Source: Engraulis encrasicolus (lineage: Eukaryota > Chordata > Actinopteri > Clupeiformes > Engraulidae). From it: a stretch of DNA of 64,000 bases. The notes beneath the pieces are model-generated. The model worked only from the letters and a program-made list of their open reading frames with translations. It did not search any database and was not told the origin of the DNA. The stretch spans positions 19,233,588 to 19,297,587 of the forward strand of contig NC_085878.1 of the NCBI RefSeq assembly GCF_034702125.1, written 5' to 3'. The translations under genes were made by a program, and so were the position numbers. Shown here one piece after another: positions 49,983 to 63,701 of this stretch (positions within the stretch are counted from its first letter, which is position 1; every line of letters starts with the position of its first letter).

Positions 49983-50991
49983 CACGCACGCAAAAGCACA
50001 CACAAACACAAACACACGGAACTGTACAGGAAGTAGTTTCACCTCTCCAGTGCTCAGCATACATTCCTCAACACATGTTAGCCACTAGCTGCCATCATAT
50101 ACAGCTACAACATACCCGTTGATGCTTGAACATTTAGAAAATTACTTTACTGAGCTTATTCTTTCAACCCTGCCATCTCTGAATGCTGAAAATGGTCTAG
50201 CTTTCACTGTGTCCATTGACAATGGGCAGAAGCTGTGTAGTTTTTGAGTACCTGGAATAGGGACCGACGAGGGTGCAGGGCCCACCGGGAAAATGCCCGT
50301 TATGCCAGATGGCCAGTTCTGTCTACTCTATTACAACTCAATTTAACGTTTCTGTCCCATTATCTCTGAAATGAATAAAGAACCAAACACCCCATTTTCA
50401 GGTGTTGTTTATGTTTATGTTGGTGTATGTTTAGACAAGAAATCACCCATTTTAAAATATATGTTTTTTTTTATATTCAATTTTTAATTTTTCAATGTAT
50501 CATAATTCATATTCTGAAGGTTGTTGTATTCCCTGCTGTGTCTGTAATTTGTAGAGCCAGAAAAGATCTTTCAAACAATACCTCAGACATCTTTTTGTGA
50601 CTTACACTGACTAATGCAATCAAGGCTGAATGCATAGTGTCCTACCCTCATATGTAAACCTTTGCTTGTCTGTTTCTCCCTTAATATTGGTGTCAGATTC
50701 ACACAAATGCAGTTCTGGGGTGCTACCTTGCTCCTAAACAGGCACAGCAAGTATGATTGCAATCCGTATCTGATTTCACGTGAAATTACCCTGTAGGTAA
50801 CCGCAAGCCATCAGACACACAAACACAGTTTATAGAAGACCAACAAAAACACACATACAAACAGGAATCCACAGAACAGACGAACGGAACGACTGGCAAC
50901 GTGTTCTACACCAAAGCCGCCTCATGCCAACACTGACTGACATCAGGGACATCCGTGCTGGCTGACTATCTCTTGTGCACACAAGTGTCTG

Positions 50992-51080
50992 TGTGTGTGT
51001 GTGTGTAACTGTGTAGTATGTGTGTGTGTGCGAGAACGTGTAGTGTGTGTGTGCGTGTGTGTGTGTGTGTGTGCGCGAAT

Positions 51081-51116
<36 letters not shown>

Positions 51117-51444
51117 GCGTAGTATGTGCGCGCGTGTGTGTGTGTGTGTGTGTGTGCGTGCGTGAATGTGTAGTGTATGTGTGTGTGTGTGTAAATGCGT
51201 AGTGTGTGTGAGTGTGTGTGTGTGTTTTGTGTGTGTTGTGTGTGTGTGTGTTGTGCTCTCTGGGTCTCTCTTTGCTAGTACAGTATGGCCTCTGGAAATA
51301 GCCTTGTCAGTCAGCTACAGGAGGTAATGGACTTCTGCTACTTTCACTCAGGGGAAGGGTGTGTGTGTGTGTGTGTGTGTGTCCACCTCTATTCGTGTAT
51401 GTGTATGTGTATGTGTGTGTGCGTGTGCGTGTGCGTGTGTGTGT
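50992..51444. repeat. Variant (GT)n tract
   Basis: GT runs broken by GTAAATGCGTAGT and GCGAGAATGTGTAGT words that recur at about 51050, 51110 and 51190. A separate run lies at 51358-51444. Confidence 0.9.
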
Positions 51445-51477
51445 AACGTAATGTAATGTGGATCTACTGCAGTGGCT

Positions 51478-51765
51478 GAGAGGGAGGGGAGAGGGGAGGA
51501 GGGAGACGAGAGGGAGGAGAGAGGGAGGGAGGGAGGTGGGAAGGAGACGAGAGGGAGGAGGGAGGAGGGAGACGAGAGAGAGGGAGGGAGACGAGAGGGA
51601 GGAGGGAGGGAGGTAGGGAGGCGAGAGGGAGGTGGGAGGGAGGAGATGAGGGAGGGAGGAGGGAGGGAGACGAGAGGGGAGGGAATGAGGGAGACGAGAG
51701 GGAGGTGGGAGGGAGGGAGGAGGGAGGAGATGAGGGAGAAGAGAGGGAGGTGGGAGGGAGGACGG
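51478..51765. repeat. Polypurine GGGAGG/GACGAG minisatellite
   Basis: About 290 bp almost without pyrimidines on the plus strand, built of GGGAGGAGGGAGACGAGAG-like units of around 24 bp. Confidence 0.93.
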
Positions 51766-52259
51766 CTCTCTGCTCTGGCCTCTGCGGGCTCACAGGGGCC
51801 AGATGGATGGATAGCTGGCGCAGCCAGACTGGCTGGCTGGCGCGTGAGCAGGTGCCACTGTCCCCTGGTAGGCTGGCAGAGCGTGGGCACAGTCTCAGTC
51901 CCCAGCCCCCTCCCTGGTACCCCAGGATCAGGGAATGGAGCCATTTATTTTTGCTGGATGCCCTGATGAAATTACTGCTTGGGATTTTTATTTTTTACCA
52001 ATGCAGGTAGAGGCAATGGGACTCTGATTTGGTTTCTTGTTTAAGCCTCGTCACCAGCAACCCTTCTAGGTGGAGGAATTTGCAATTCAAATCTAAGGTG
52101 TGTTCCATTCTCCCTCAATACAATACGTGGGTAGATGTTGCATTGTGTGCTGCTGCCGACTTCAATCTACCTTCACTCAAACACCACCAACCGGGCTTTC
52201 ACTCAGCCTGCAACACCTGTTACATGCCAGAGGGGGAAAACAGGGAGGGGGGGGCAGGC

Positions 52260-52554
<295 letters not shown>

Positions 52555-52679
52555 CCTCGTTCATTTACTTGCCCTTCCAATCTCTCTATCTCTCCATCTC
52601 TCTCTCGCCCGCCGTTTCAGCGTCTCTGCATTCCTTCAAGTTCACTTTTGCTGTTCAATCACTGACGCACACTGACAGG

Positions 52680-52960
52680 ATCTATTACACACACATACTG
52701 TACAGGTGCACACACACACACGCACACACACACACGCAAAACTGTCTCTCTCTGTTCCCCTTATTTCAAGTTCCCCTCTCTTTCTCCCTGTCTCGTATAC
52801 ACACAAATGACATTACATTCTTTCACACACATCTTCATTCTCTCCCCTTCTCTGTCTTTGTCTCATACACACACAGATACAGAAACTCTCTCTCTCTTTT
52901 CCCCCACTTTCAATTTCCCCTCTCTTTCTCACTCTCCATGTCTAACACACACACACAAAC
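52680..52960. repeat. CA- and CTCT-rich low-complexity
   Basis: Repeats the order ACACACA, CTCTCTCT, CCCCTTTC, CAAGTTCCCCTCTC about three times, so it is a degenerate roughly 100-bp tandem. Confidence 0.7.
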
Positions 52961-52967
52961 CTTAGAG

Positions 52968-53306
52968 CAGGGATGTCAAACTCAGGCCCGGGGGCCAAAT
53001 CTGGCCTGCGGAGCAGTTTTATTCGACCCGCAAGATCATTTTAAATCTGTATTACAGTTGGCCCACATGCACCATTAAGGTAAAGCGTAACAAGACTTGA
53101 ACAAGAGATATGGTGTGTCACAGGATGTGCACACACATTTGAACTACCATACATGATGGGAAAGTGTGTGTGAAATTTAACAATGAGTATGAAGCACATG
53201 TACGCACAATTTTAGTCCATTTTTAAAAATAAATGTTGAGTTCGGTCCACAACTTTGTTCCAGATTTTTGTTTTGGCCCTCAGTCAATGTGAGTTTGACA
53301 CCCCTG
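52968..53306. mobile_element. hAT MITE, CAGGGATGTCAAACTC type
   Basis: Starts CAGGGATGTCAAACTCAGG and ends GTGAGTTTGACACCCCTG, inverted repeats of a widespread vertebrate hAT class. A perfect 8-bp target duplication CCTTAGAG flanks it (52960-52967 and 53307-53314). Length is 339 bp, with no transposase. Confidence 0.93.
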
Positions 53307-53336
53307 CCTTAGAGCGTGCCCACCATTCAAATACAC

Positions 53337-53344
53337 ACACATAA

Positions 53345-53441
<97 letters not shown>
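53337..53441. repeat. (CA)n
   Basis: About 95 bp of pure CA directly right of the hAT element. Confidence 0.97.
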
Positions 53442-53442
<1 letters not shown>

Positions 53443-54190
53443 AAAGGCACACATACACACACTCAAAGGTACACACAGTCAAGGCTAATTTTACATTAAT
53501 TTGCTTCTACATTGTTTCCATCGTGGATGCACGGTGCATTTACATTAAAACACTGGAAAACGACTTCATAGGTGGCAGGATTCAAAGATCGCCAGAGCCC
53601 ACGTATGCATTTGAATACGATGCTGATTTGGCATTGAGAAACTGTGAGAAACGAGGATCTGCAGCGCTGAGCTCAAGCTACTCGTCCTGGTTGGACAACA
53701 TCACTCATGACATGACATACTCCTCCCTGATTCGCTGGGCTGGGATTGTTGGTCAGGTGACTTCAGTGCTGGGAAGATAAACAAACAGGCATGCTTCACT
53801 TCAGCTTGCGCAGACCAGCAAATTAGCCGCTCAGCGTTTCTTTGTAAACAGTGTAGGTTTTCACTGACAAACTTTGTGTGTAAACGTAAATAGTTCGCAA
53901 GATGCCAACGAGACGAAAAGGTGAAATGAATGAATGTAAACGGAGCCTCAGAGTGGTGCTGTTGATTTTCGGGCGCCTAGCTACCCTGGCATCTCCGGGG
54001 GTGGCTAAGGAAGGCTGCTATTGATTGAGGGCCATTTCCAGTATTTGGCGTGGCCGCGTGGGAGCAGGAGCGGGCGAGGGAGCCGAGCGGGGCTGCTGAT
54101 CTAGCATGCTGCATTATAAATGAGAAGCTCAGGCCGGCGTCAAGATACTTACACCACCTTCCTCTCAATATCTTGTTCGACCACCCCCCT
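53442..54190. other. Non-repetitive region with an unrecognised open frame
   Basis: From about 53464 to 53780 the plus strand stays open for about 105 codons after the CA array. The predicted peptide has normal composition (for example SYSSWLDNITHDMTYSSL) but no motif I recognise. It may be a chance frame or an old transposon protein fragment. No splice or start context supports it. Confidence 0.2.
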
Positions 54191-54197
54191 CCTTCAC

Positions 54198-54312
54198 ACA
54201 CACACACGCACGCACACACACGCAAACACACACACATGCACACACGCACACACACACACACTCGCACGCACACACACACACTCGCAGACACATAAACTCG
54301 CAAACACACACA
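54198..54312. repeat. Imperfect CA-rich tract left of the SINE
   Basis: ACACAC with GCAC and CTCGC variants. Confidence 0.9.
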
Positions 54313-54983
<671 letters not shown>

Positions 54984-55206
54984 CTGTTATGTCTTTAGGT
55001 GGAGTAGTGTCAAAACTTTTTTAATTTGAATTTTGACCATTCCACGAGGATACCGCTGTGTGGAAATTCATAAATCCTCATAAAAATCATAAAAAGTCTA
55101 ATAAGAAAACGCTTTTTGCTTGAGGTAGGTGGATTAACTGTCAATTTGCGTAGGCTACAATGAGGCTAAGGTTGAAAGAACCTGGATGAATAAACCATCT
55201 CCTTTA

Positions 55207-55356
<150 letters not shown>

Positions 55357-55603
55357 GACGGTGTATGGGTTTTCTCTGCTATGTGAGGTGAGACGATCTA
55401 CATTGGCAGCAGTTCTGACATGTGTGAATGTGTGTATACGGTATGTGTAGGAGGATGGATGGATGCTGGAGTGTTGGTGTATTTGTGTGACAGTATGGCA
55501 GGGGGCGCAGTGTTGAAAGGGGATAAGACGATGTCTAAAGGCAACTTGCCAGGAACCAGTGCATCGTGCAGCCAGTATGTACATTGTATGTAAACGAGTC
55601 TGA

Positions 55604-55606
<3 letters not shown>

Positions 55607-55639
<33 letters not shown>

Positions 55640-55644
55640 AAAGA

Positions 55645-55716
<72 letters not shown>

Positions 55717-55735
55717 GAGATAGAGAGAAGAGACG
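55607..55735. repeat. (GA)n with GACA end
   Basis: GA run, AAAAGAGAGAGTG interruption, GA run, then GACAGACAGACA. Confidence 0.96.
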
Positions 55736-57359
55736 GACAGAAATGTATGCATAAATGTATGTTACTGGTTCTACGTTTCAAGTGCTCTTTTGGCAAACGC
55801 AAAATGTCAATTATCAGTCTCTTTTTTCAAATAAATGACTCAGATGTTTCCATAGCGTATACATTTAAGTTTCCAAACAAACAAATTGCCAAGCTTAATC
55901 TTAAATCATTTGACAAATACTCTTAAGAAAGCAAACATTTGCTTGATTATTTTGTCAACAGTGTTATGGACAAATACTATGTCATTTCAAACATACGTTT
56001 GAAAGTGCTTATGTCCCTTAACAATAATGTTGTCATTAATCTGTGCAACTGAAATAGAAAATGTGATTGATGAGCTTCATAAGTAGGATTTTATGATTCA
56101 CTGTCATACAGACTGACACGGACTTCCCTCTCCAGAGATAATCCCTATTGTCTGTTCAGTTGATTTTTCCAACACATAAGGAATCAATAGCACAAAAACA
56201 CTTTCAAAACAGTCAACTGTGTTACGGTCAACAGTGCAGGGGAACAAGTCGGCACTTTTTCAGGAGAAAAAAACGAGCAGACAAACCGATCTCCCTAGAA
56301 GATAAATTATTTTGTTTGTTTGTCTGTCAATATGGAGATAAATTGGCAAAAACATACTCCTCCTCAACCGTCATAGCTGATGCGAAACACCATTGACGGT
56401 AACACGGCTAGACATTTCAGCCATTTTTATGGTGTTGTGCCAACTGAGGACCTCAGAAGTTCCACCACAACACCTTAATCAATTCATGTATTTGTATGCT
56501 TTATCTGTGTTTTTCTACATGTGATTTCTAATTCAGATTCTTATGAATTTGTTGATAACACAGTTGACAGGCAATTTTCCCGCTATGAGAACATGAACAA
56601 GAATGGATTAAATTATGGAAGAATGGAGCTCAAAACTTACCAAAAAGTCTTCCCATATCCTGCCAATGACATCACGTGATGTTATTGATTACTGATTTAA
56701 GGAGAGGGTTTCAGACCGTGACACGGTTAACACCGTTTTCGTGGACACACACAAAATGGCAAATTTTATGTATAATGGAAAGTACAATGGTCTTTCTGAC
56801 GTCTTGAAAAACAAGTTTCTTTATATGCTAATATGAAGACTGAATCTGGCATTTGGAAAACAGGACGGCATGAAAACGCCCAAAACCAGTGTCAAATATT
56901 CATTCTTGCTGAGGGAAATAATGCCATGTCTTCACTTTCTGTATCATATGAAAGATAAATGTGTGCTAATGTCCAAAACATCATTGGATGCAGTTAATAG
57001 TTAGTGGAATTGGCAAATAAAATCCATGGACTTAAAAGCGCAGCCGAATCGTAGAATGACCCATGTGTGTGTATAAACTCACCTGTATGTGTGTATCTGA
57101 ATGCAGTACACAATAGGAACGTACGGATCCCACTTCAGCAATAACTCCACCCCTGCTGTCAGCACACCGCCCACCACTCCACTCCAGCACAGCCCCAAGC
57201 CCCAGGATATTTACAGCCATAAAGGTATTAAACACACTTATATTTTGCACCTCATCTCCATTCATTATGCAAATGCAACTTTCAAACGCTCCCAATGTGT
57301 TTGATGTTGAACAGATTAAACAAAAAATCCAAACAAGCGTCCTGGTGGGTGAAAAGGGG
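55736..57359. other. AT-rich unique region, no gene recognised
   Basis: Words of the type GTGTTACGGTCAAC, GTAACACGG, AACACAGTTGAC and GACACGGTTAAC recur between 56100 and 56740 in both senses, which suggests an old repeat. A minus-strand CAG/GTGAGT donor-like site sits at about 57080 after an open stretch, but I cannot recognise an exon. Confidence 0.4.
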
Positions 57360-57367
57360 GTCTAGCG

Positions 57368-59794
57368 TAGGCCTGTCACGATAACAATTTTTGCCAGACG
57401 ATAACGATAACAAGAGATTATTGCGATAATCGATAATATTGTCTCTCTCGCCATTTTCAAACAATATAATGTGCAATAAAAAACACTACTATGCAAGGTG
57501 CGGCCTCCTTCTTGAAACATTGAATTGAACATTTGGGCCAGCACCCTCAGAGGTTTAAATAGGCCTAATTAAGATTGACACCTGCTCCAAGAAGAAATGT
57601 GTCAAACAATATAATGACGTAAAAATGCAATGAAAATGTGCCTACACCCCTTCACATTTGCAAAGCATCACGGCGGGATGTATATATGTGTTTTTAATTA
57701 CATCCTCATGAAGCACAATAGGCTCTAAATAGGCTTTTTTGTATTTATTATTAGGGTAAGTTATAGCAGAAATGTTCTAAGCTATGAGATAGCCGTCTCT
57801 CATTGGCTCCCATTATAGCCCCGCTGGCGCACGCAGCCAAGTAAAAGATGAATGGGAGCCTATTGGGCTAAATGGCTCAGCAGGGATTTGTGACGATTCT
57901 GTTCTCTGGTTTGTAAAGATGTGTGCACATTCTGTACCTTATCATGGAAGTTGTATTAGAAGTGAAGTTAAAGGTTCCTGACATGGCTTTGTTCTCCCAA
58001 AGACGTGTTAGTTTTGTCCTGCAACACGCTAGCATTCGGCTAATACCTGCTGGCTGAGGAATCTCTGCGACTATTCGCGACCAGAGCTGACGAGAGACGT
58101 ACTCTGACTGATCCTCCTAGCAGAGACATCTACGGTCACACACCTCAACCCCCACCACCGTCCAACATGTTAATTGAAGGTGCCCAAATTCTTAAGGATG
58201 AGCGCAGTCATTTCCTTTACCCCATGTACACATGCCGCTTTTCCACCACCTTAAATGCAATAAATAACAGGTGTCCGCAACAATCCTAACATAACTTTAA
58301 ACACATCGACATCTGAAGTCAGACTTAAAACTACAAAACAAATGGCGTATGCCGTAAAGTCGATTGTCACGTGTTATGTCATTGCTATAGTTGAAATAAG
58401 GGTCATTTTCACGAATCTAACACTTGACAAGATGCAAACGTGTCGGCAAATGCTTTCACTTACTCATATCTATCGAACGCGACTTCATTGTTTCCAGGGA
58501 AAAAATCACACGGGCAGATAGTTCTAAGAGAAGCGTACAGCCCCATTGGCACCCATTCATTATTTACTTGGCTGCGATAACATAGCTGCAGTGCCACTCC
58601 TGGCCACACCAGCTAGTTGTCGTTCTTGTACAAGATTCCATTTTCTTTGGTTATAGTCTTACTTTAATATTTTCTGTTAGGCCTATTTATCTTTCTCAAG
58701 CACACTGAATGGCTTATAGGCCTATCCATGGGGTGATGTAAAATAACCTACTGGTGGGGTATTGTTAATTCACAAATTATTACTTAGACAGCTTATTTCA
58801 CCAAAATGCACGTTGTTACTAGCTAATTGTCAGTCAAAACCCAAATCAGCCCTGGTAAAAGCATTTCAACATCAGCAAAAAGCAAAAGAGCATGAACAGA
58901 TGCACAAGTTCCAGGTGCAGGCAGCGCTCTCTCTCTCGCTCTCTCCCTCCCCGATACCCTCGACTAGAACAAGTTGCAATTCTGGGCACTTTAAAGTCCT
59001 TTATGAACGCCCATACATTGATTCTTATGAGTTATGAGTCGCCATGCCTCTGTTTTCCCCTGTAGCGCGCTCAAAACCGTTCACATTCTCCTGGTGTGAC
59101 TGATTTAAATCCACAAATCTTATCTTCATTATTTGCTTTGCGGACTGCCTACTCATATTGTTAGGTCTAAATAAAAAAGAAATATAGCGAAAATCACAAA
59201 AAGAACAGACAACGAACGTCGGGGTAGGAGGCGCATTGAAATAATAGGGGGAACTCGGCGAGGTTTAAAATAACAGCCTCAGAGCAAGTTTGTCGCGACG
59301 GTACCACTATTTCATGTTTGCACAAACACGTCTTCGTCGTGGATATTGGGTTGCTGCGCATGTTTCAAAATGAACATTTGCCTCCGTGTTGGAGCTGTTC
59401 ATTCCCCTCTCTGAGGAACGTTGCAGATGCGCTGACAGAAACTGGAAGAATATTGCGCTCCTAGTCTCTAGCGCTGATTCTTTGTCGAGGCTTATAAGCG
59501 ACGCGCGGGAACACCAGCGTTCTTTTTCAAAGACGCAAGTAGCCAGATCAATGCACTTTTTTCAACCAGAACTGCACTGAAACTTAAAATTACACCAACA
59601 TTTAAGCATCATTGCGCTGCGTTGGCCTATAACGCGCCATCAGTAGTCTTACGGCTACGGTAGAGAAAGGGAGAGAGGGGAAACAAAACACCACGCAAAT
59701 AACTTATCGTTACTTATCGGGGCCAGAAAAGTGATCGTCCTTGTAAAAAGTTACCGTCCGATTTATTGACTTATCGGATATCGTGACAGGCTTA
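57368..59794. mobile_element. 2.4-kb hAT-type element, TAGGCCTGTCACGATA ends
   Basis: Left end TAGGCCTGTCACGATA and right end TATCGTGACAGGCTTA are inverted repeats with one mismatch. Both sides carry the perfect 8-bp duplication GTCTAGCG (57360-57367 and 59795-59802). Subterminal ACGATAACGATAAC motifs recur near the right end. No transposase domain is visible, and the open frames at 58762-59037 and 59386-59580 are unrecognised. An internal inverted pair (about 57785-57890 and 58530-58600) suggests a second element nested inside. Confidence 0.88.
57785..58600. repeat. Inverted pair nested in the hAT element
   Basis: The CGCAGCCAAGTAAA-TGAATGGG region at about 57832-57860 pairs with the reverse-complement region around 58550-58578 (CCCATTCATTATTTACTTGG). 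The arms are roughly 50 bp and imperfect. The borders of any nested element are unclear. Confidence 0.5.
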
Positions 59795-60007
59795 GTCTAG
59801 CGTGACCTAGACTGCAGAGAGCATCCGGAATATAATAACAACAGAAGAGGACAGTATCTGTCAGAACAGCAGGATTCAGAAAGACTTTTAATTGAATGGA
59901 AATGTCATATTTAGACACGGCTATAGTGAGCAGTATGACAATTAAAAAAGTACTGAGTTTGTTTAAGAAACTAAAACTGAAACCACACACAGACAAACAG
60001 ACAAACA

Positions 60008-60019
60008 CACACACGCACG

Positions 60020-60083
<64 letters not shown>

Positions 60084-60127
60084 CACGCACGCACACACAT
60101 ACACTCACACAGGCACGCACATACACA
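60008..60127. repeat. (CA)n with GCAC variants
   Basis: CA core of about 60 bp with CACG flanks, just right of the 2.4-kb hAT element. Confidence 0.95.
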
Positions 60128-60250
60128 CCCAATATTATTTGTATCTACTATTTCAACTGGCTGATGATGCAACCAGCTGCTCTGTCATCAGAATACAGTA
60201 CGGCTACTACTGTTACCTGCTGACTCTACAGCAACGATGAGCTGCTGAAA

Positions 60251-60287
<37 letters not shown>

Positions 60288-61440
60288 GGAAAAGGAGAGC
60301 ATGGTGTGGGAAATCTCACAGAACAAAGCACATTATATAAACCAGACCTGTCTCAAAGCCTGCCCAGCTTCTCAACATAGCCCATTTTTAGCCCATCTAT
60401 ATATATAATTGTAATGCCCTTGCATTTATTTTCAGTTCACCTGATTTTCACCTCATACCTTGCTGCTCAATGCCATTGTAGAGGACAGTGCTTATGAGAC
60501 CTGGGATCTCAGCACCACACTTACACACACCACATGTGGACAACTTCACTTACACCTACTTCCCCTCCTCACCTTTGAATGGCTTTGGATAGATCACAGG
60601 CCATGTCATTCGACTGCCTATCTGGTGACTCCTGCACCTGTACAACTTTTTAAACGTATTTTTATGGACTTAGACTATATTTATCTTGTCATTTTGTTAT
60701 CTATGACCGCATGTATGGAAAGCTGTCTATAGCTTCAATTCGTGGTGAAGTTTTGTTAATTTCACCATGGTGTCCAGACGATAGTGGTAGTCATCGTTGA
60801 AAAGAAAAAAACTTTTCTTTTATAGCTATATTTGTGTGTTTGTTAGTTTTTCTGCACTATGGAGTTCACCAGACTGTCATTTCACTGCAAGCTAGCCGAC
60901 AAGGTTACGGTTGTACCGTATGTGACAAATTAAGTGCTAGACTCGTGAACGACTATTGACACACAAGCATCACTTTGTTAACACATACACAACAAGCAGA
61001 AGCACGCAAATAGGTGACAGATGTGAAGATACACTATGATTTGTCTCTCACGTCTCTGAGTGGTAATACGACCCCATTTGTCTGTGAACACTCAGCTAAC
61101 GTGTTGGTGCTGCGCGCATTGCTGACTGGGGCCGCGTCTTAAGACGAGACAGGTAGGGATGAACTAATTTTAGGTAAGAGAACATCCTTTATTATTGAAA
61201 CATGGTGGACTGTTCCTTTAATATATACCACAAACTGCATTCTAAAGTGGTAGGCTTCTTTTCAAAGTTTTGAAAGGCGTATGGACAGGGGATGAAATAG
61301 GTGTGTTGATAGAACGTAGCTGATGAAAAAGAGAAGCAGAAGATAAATAAATATAGAGAAATTGAGAAAAACAGAGACAGAGAGAAAAAAAAACATAAGA
61401 AGTGAACGAAAGGAGAGATATACAGTAGAAGTAGGAAGTG

Positions 61441-61506
61441 TGTGTGTGTGTGTGTGAGTGAGTGAGAGAGAGAGAGAGAAAGGGAGAGAGAGAGCATGAG
61501 TGAGAG

Positions 61507-61556
<50 letters not shown>
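61441..61556. repeat. (GT)n-(GA)n compound
   Basis: Short GT, then GAGTGAGTGAGAGA, then about 46 bp of GA. Confidence 0.95.
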
Positions 61557-61559
<3 letters not shown>

Positions 61560-61661
61560 TGGTAATAATACCCACTGATCTTATCTCCTCTATGATCTGT
61601 TGAGTCCAGGATTCCCTCTTCTGTTCTCATGAATAATTGAACTCCATGTATGGTGTAAGGG

Positions 61662-61666
<5 letters not shown>

Positions 61667-61745
<79 letters not shown>
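61667..61745. repeat. (GT)n
   Basis: About 79 bp of pure GT. Confidence 0.97.
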
Positions 61746-61746
<1 letters not shown>

Positions 61747-63172
61747 ACATGCTCGTGTTTTGCGTGAGAGCGTGATTCACTTGTGGCTGGGCTTCCTCAC
61801 TTCAAGCTAATTATCAATCAGACTAATTGGGATTTGGTGAGAAGAAGGCCTTAAAGAAACACGATAAAACTTGGAGCGTCTTCAGAGAAACGGAAACTCC
61901 TTAATTTACAAAAAATATTCTTTGATTTTGATGTGCACATTAACTCAATAGTCTTTGTTCTTTCACTTGCCTCTGTCCTACAGACCCCCCCACATAACTA
62001 TCTGACAAATAGAAAAAAAATCAAGAAGTCTCGCTGTAGTGAGGAGAGGAGCATGAGCAGATGTCTTATAAATTCCTCATTTTGTAGCTCCTCCACAGAC
62101 TTCAAAGGAGCCCTTTACTTGTGCTGATGATGTAAGTGGGCTCGCTCGTTACTGACGAGCTCATGGCTTCTTGGGGGGCCGCCCTCTGGACTCACTGCTC
62201 ATGATTGGCCAATGCCACACACACTGACAAGACCACCTGTTGACACTCAATGCATGGAAGTCAAAAGTGTACGATACAAGGATGATTATATATAGGTTCA
62301 GGGCCGGTGACAGCTTTGGCTGGGCCCAGGACAAAGTCATTTGAAAAGGCCCCCCAACCAATACATTTAATGTAAAGAGTACCCAATTATGGACCCCCCA
62401 TTTCCCTGGGCCTGGGACAGGTGACCCCTTAGTCCCCCCTTGTCAGCTTCCCTGCATAGGTTTTCAGGTTTACAAATATTCCTGTCTGCGTGCACAGCAA
62501 CATTCCTGTCTGCGTGCGCAGCATGGGGTCCTTCTGCAACCATTTGATTGTTTGGAAACTGCGGCCACGGTTTGGAAAATGCTCTCACGTGGTTGGCTGC
62601 TTAGCATCTTGCCCCTCCTCACAGTATGAGTGTTTGTAAATGGGAAACTGCATTCACTGCATAAAGATGAGCAGGTTTATAATCCGCTGCTGCTGTATGT
62701 TGGGCAACAATACAAAAAAGCCCAACAACATCAAGCTGAGTTGTAACAAAGTTTGTTGCCTTCCTGGCTCCCTCTTCAGCAGGGAAAAACAAACAGCCGT
62801 ACACTGACTGTCAGTCACTCTGCCTATCTCCCTTTCACTTATTTCATCAGCCACTTGCCCTTACAATTATCTTCAGACTTTATGATTCACTAATTGGTTC
62901 ACTAATACTGATTCACTAAGTTACAAAAGTAGGCAGTGTACAGTACATTCTAACTGCTACTGCTTGTGTGTGAGTTAAATGCATCAGATTATGTACTACA
63001 TTGTTGGCAGGAGACTTGAGATGTCTGAGCACACATAGGTGCCACCCGATCTCCAAACAGATATTGGAAAATGTTTAAACAGAAAAAGAAATGCACTGTA
63101 AACAGCGTCTCAGTGGCAGGGTACCTGCAGAAATACTGCTACCCATTAAGATTAATAACGACAGCAAAGGGC

Positions 63173-63701
63173 TATACTGCCGTGCAATACTAGAACGCAG
63201 TAACTCAAAATGGTCGAAAAAATTTTTATATCGGAAATCGGTTCTAAACTACCTCATTTGTCTTGTGTCCAAAAATGGTGGTCCAACACCGTCCCGTTTT
63301 GGAGAAAACTCATTTTGAAAGTGCAAAAATGACCCAAAAAAGGTTAAACAAAAACGCAGTAAGTCGGCGAGTTACTGCTGCACGTTCCAATGGGACTGGT
63401 TTGGGAGTAGACAGTAATACAAGCTAAGAACGCAGTAACTCCTGCAGTAACTCCATTTTGTGGCAGTAATACCAGCCAAGAACGCAGTAACTCTGTTTTT
63501 TGTGGCAAAAAGACACATAAATGTTTTTTTGGGTTTTTTTTTTGTGTGCATTAAATTTCTATCCTAAACAAGCATTACCAGGAAGTGTCACCACCAATTT
63601 ACCGACAACACAGTTGTCACACCATATGGAAAACTTTGAAGCCTTTTTTCTCAGTTTGCCGTTTTCAGAGTTACTGCGTTCTAAGATTGTAGGGCAGTAT
63701 A
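63173..63701. mobile_element. TATA-flanked MITE with ACTGCGTTCTA motif, third copy
   Basis: Left end TATACTGCC, then AGAACGCAGTAACTC; the right end is its reverse complement, GAGTTACTGCGTTCT then GGGCAGTATA. The interior (CTACCTCATTTGTCTTGTGT, GGTTTGGGAGTAGACAGTAA, GCCTTTTTTCTCAGTTT) matches the elements at 38846-39329 and 13419-15960. The AGAACGCAGTAACTC-type word recurs three times inside. TA-type flanks would fit Tc1/mariner, but the class is uncertain. Confidence 0.85.

Larger units (their letters stand above)
59803..63172. other. Non-coding region with microsatellites
   Basis: Contains (CA)n at 60008-60127, (CT)n at 60256-60285, (GT)n-(GA)n at 61441-61556 and (GT)n at 61667-61745. GGGCCGGTGACAGC and GGGCCTGGGACAG words at 62301-62420 are a degenerate fish repeat. 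A 24-bp tandem (ACATTCCTGTCTGCGTGC) is at about 62477-62524. No gene recognised. Confidence 0.6.

Noticed and set aside
51348..51944. 198-codon Pro/Ser-rich minus-strand frame
   Set aside because: It reads through the polypurine minisatellite, with no recognisable domain outside it.
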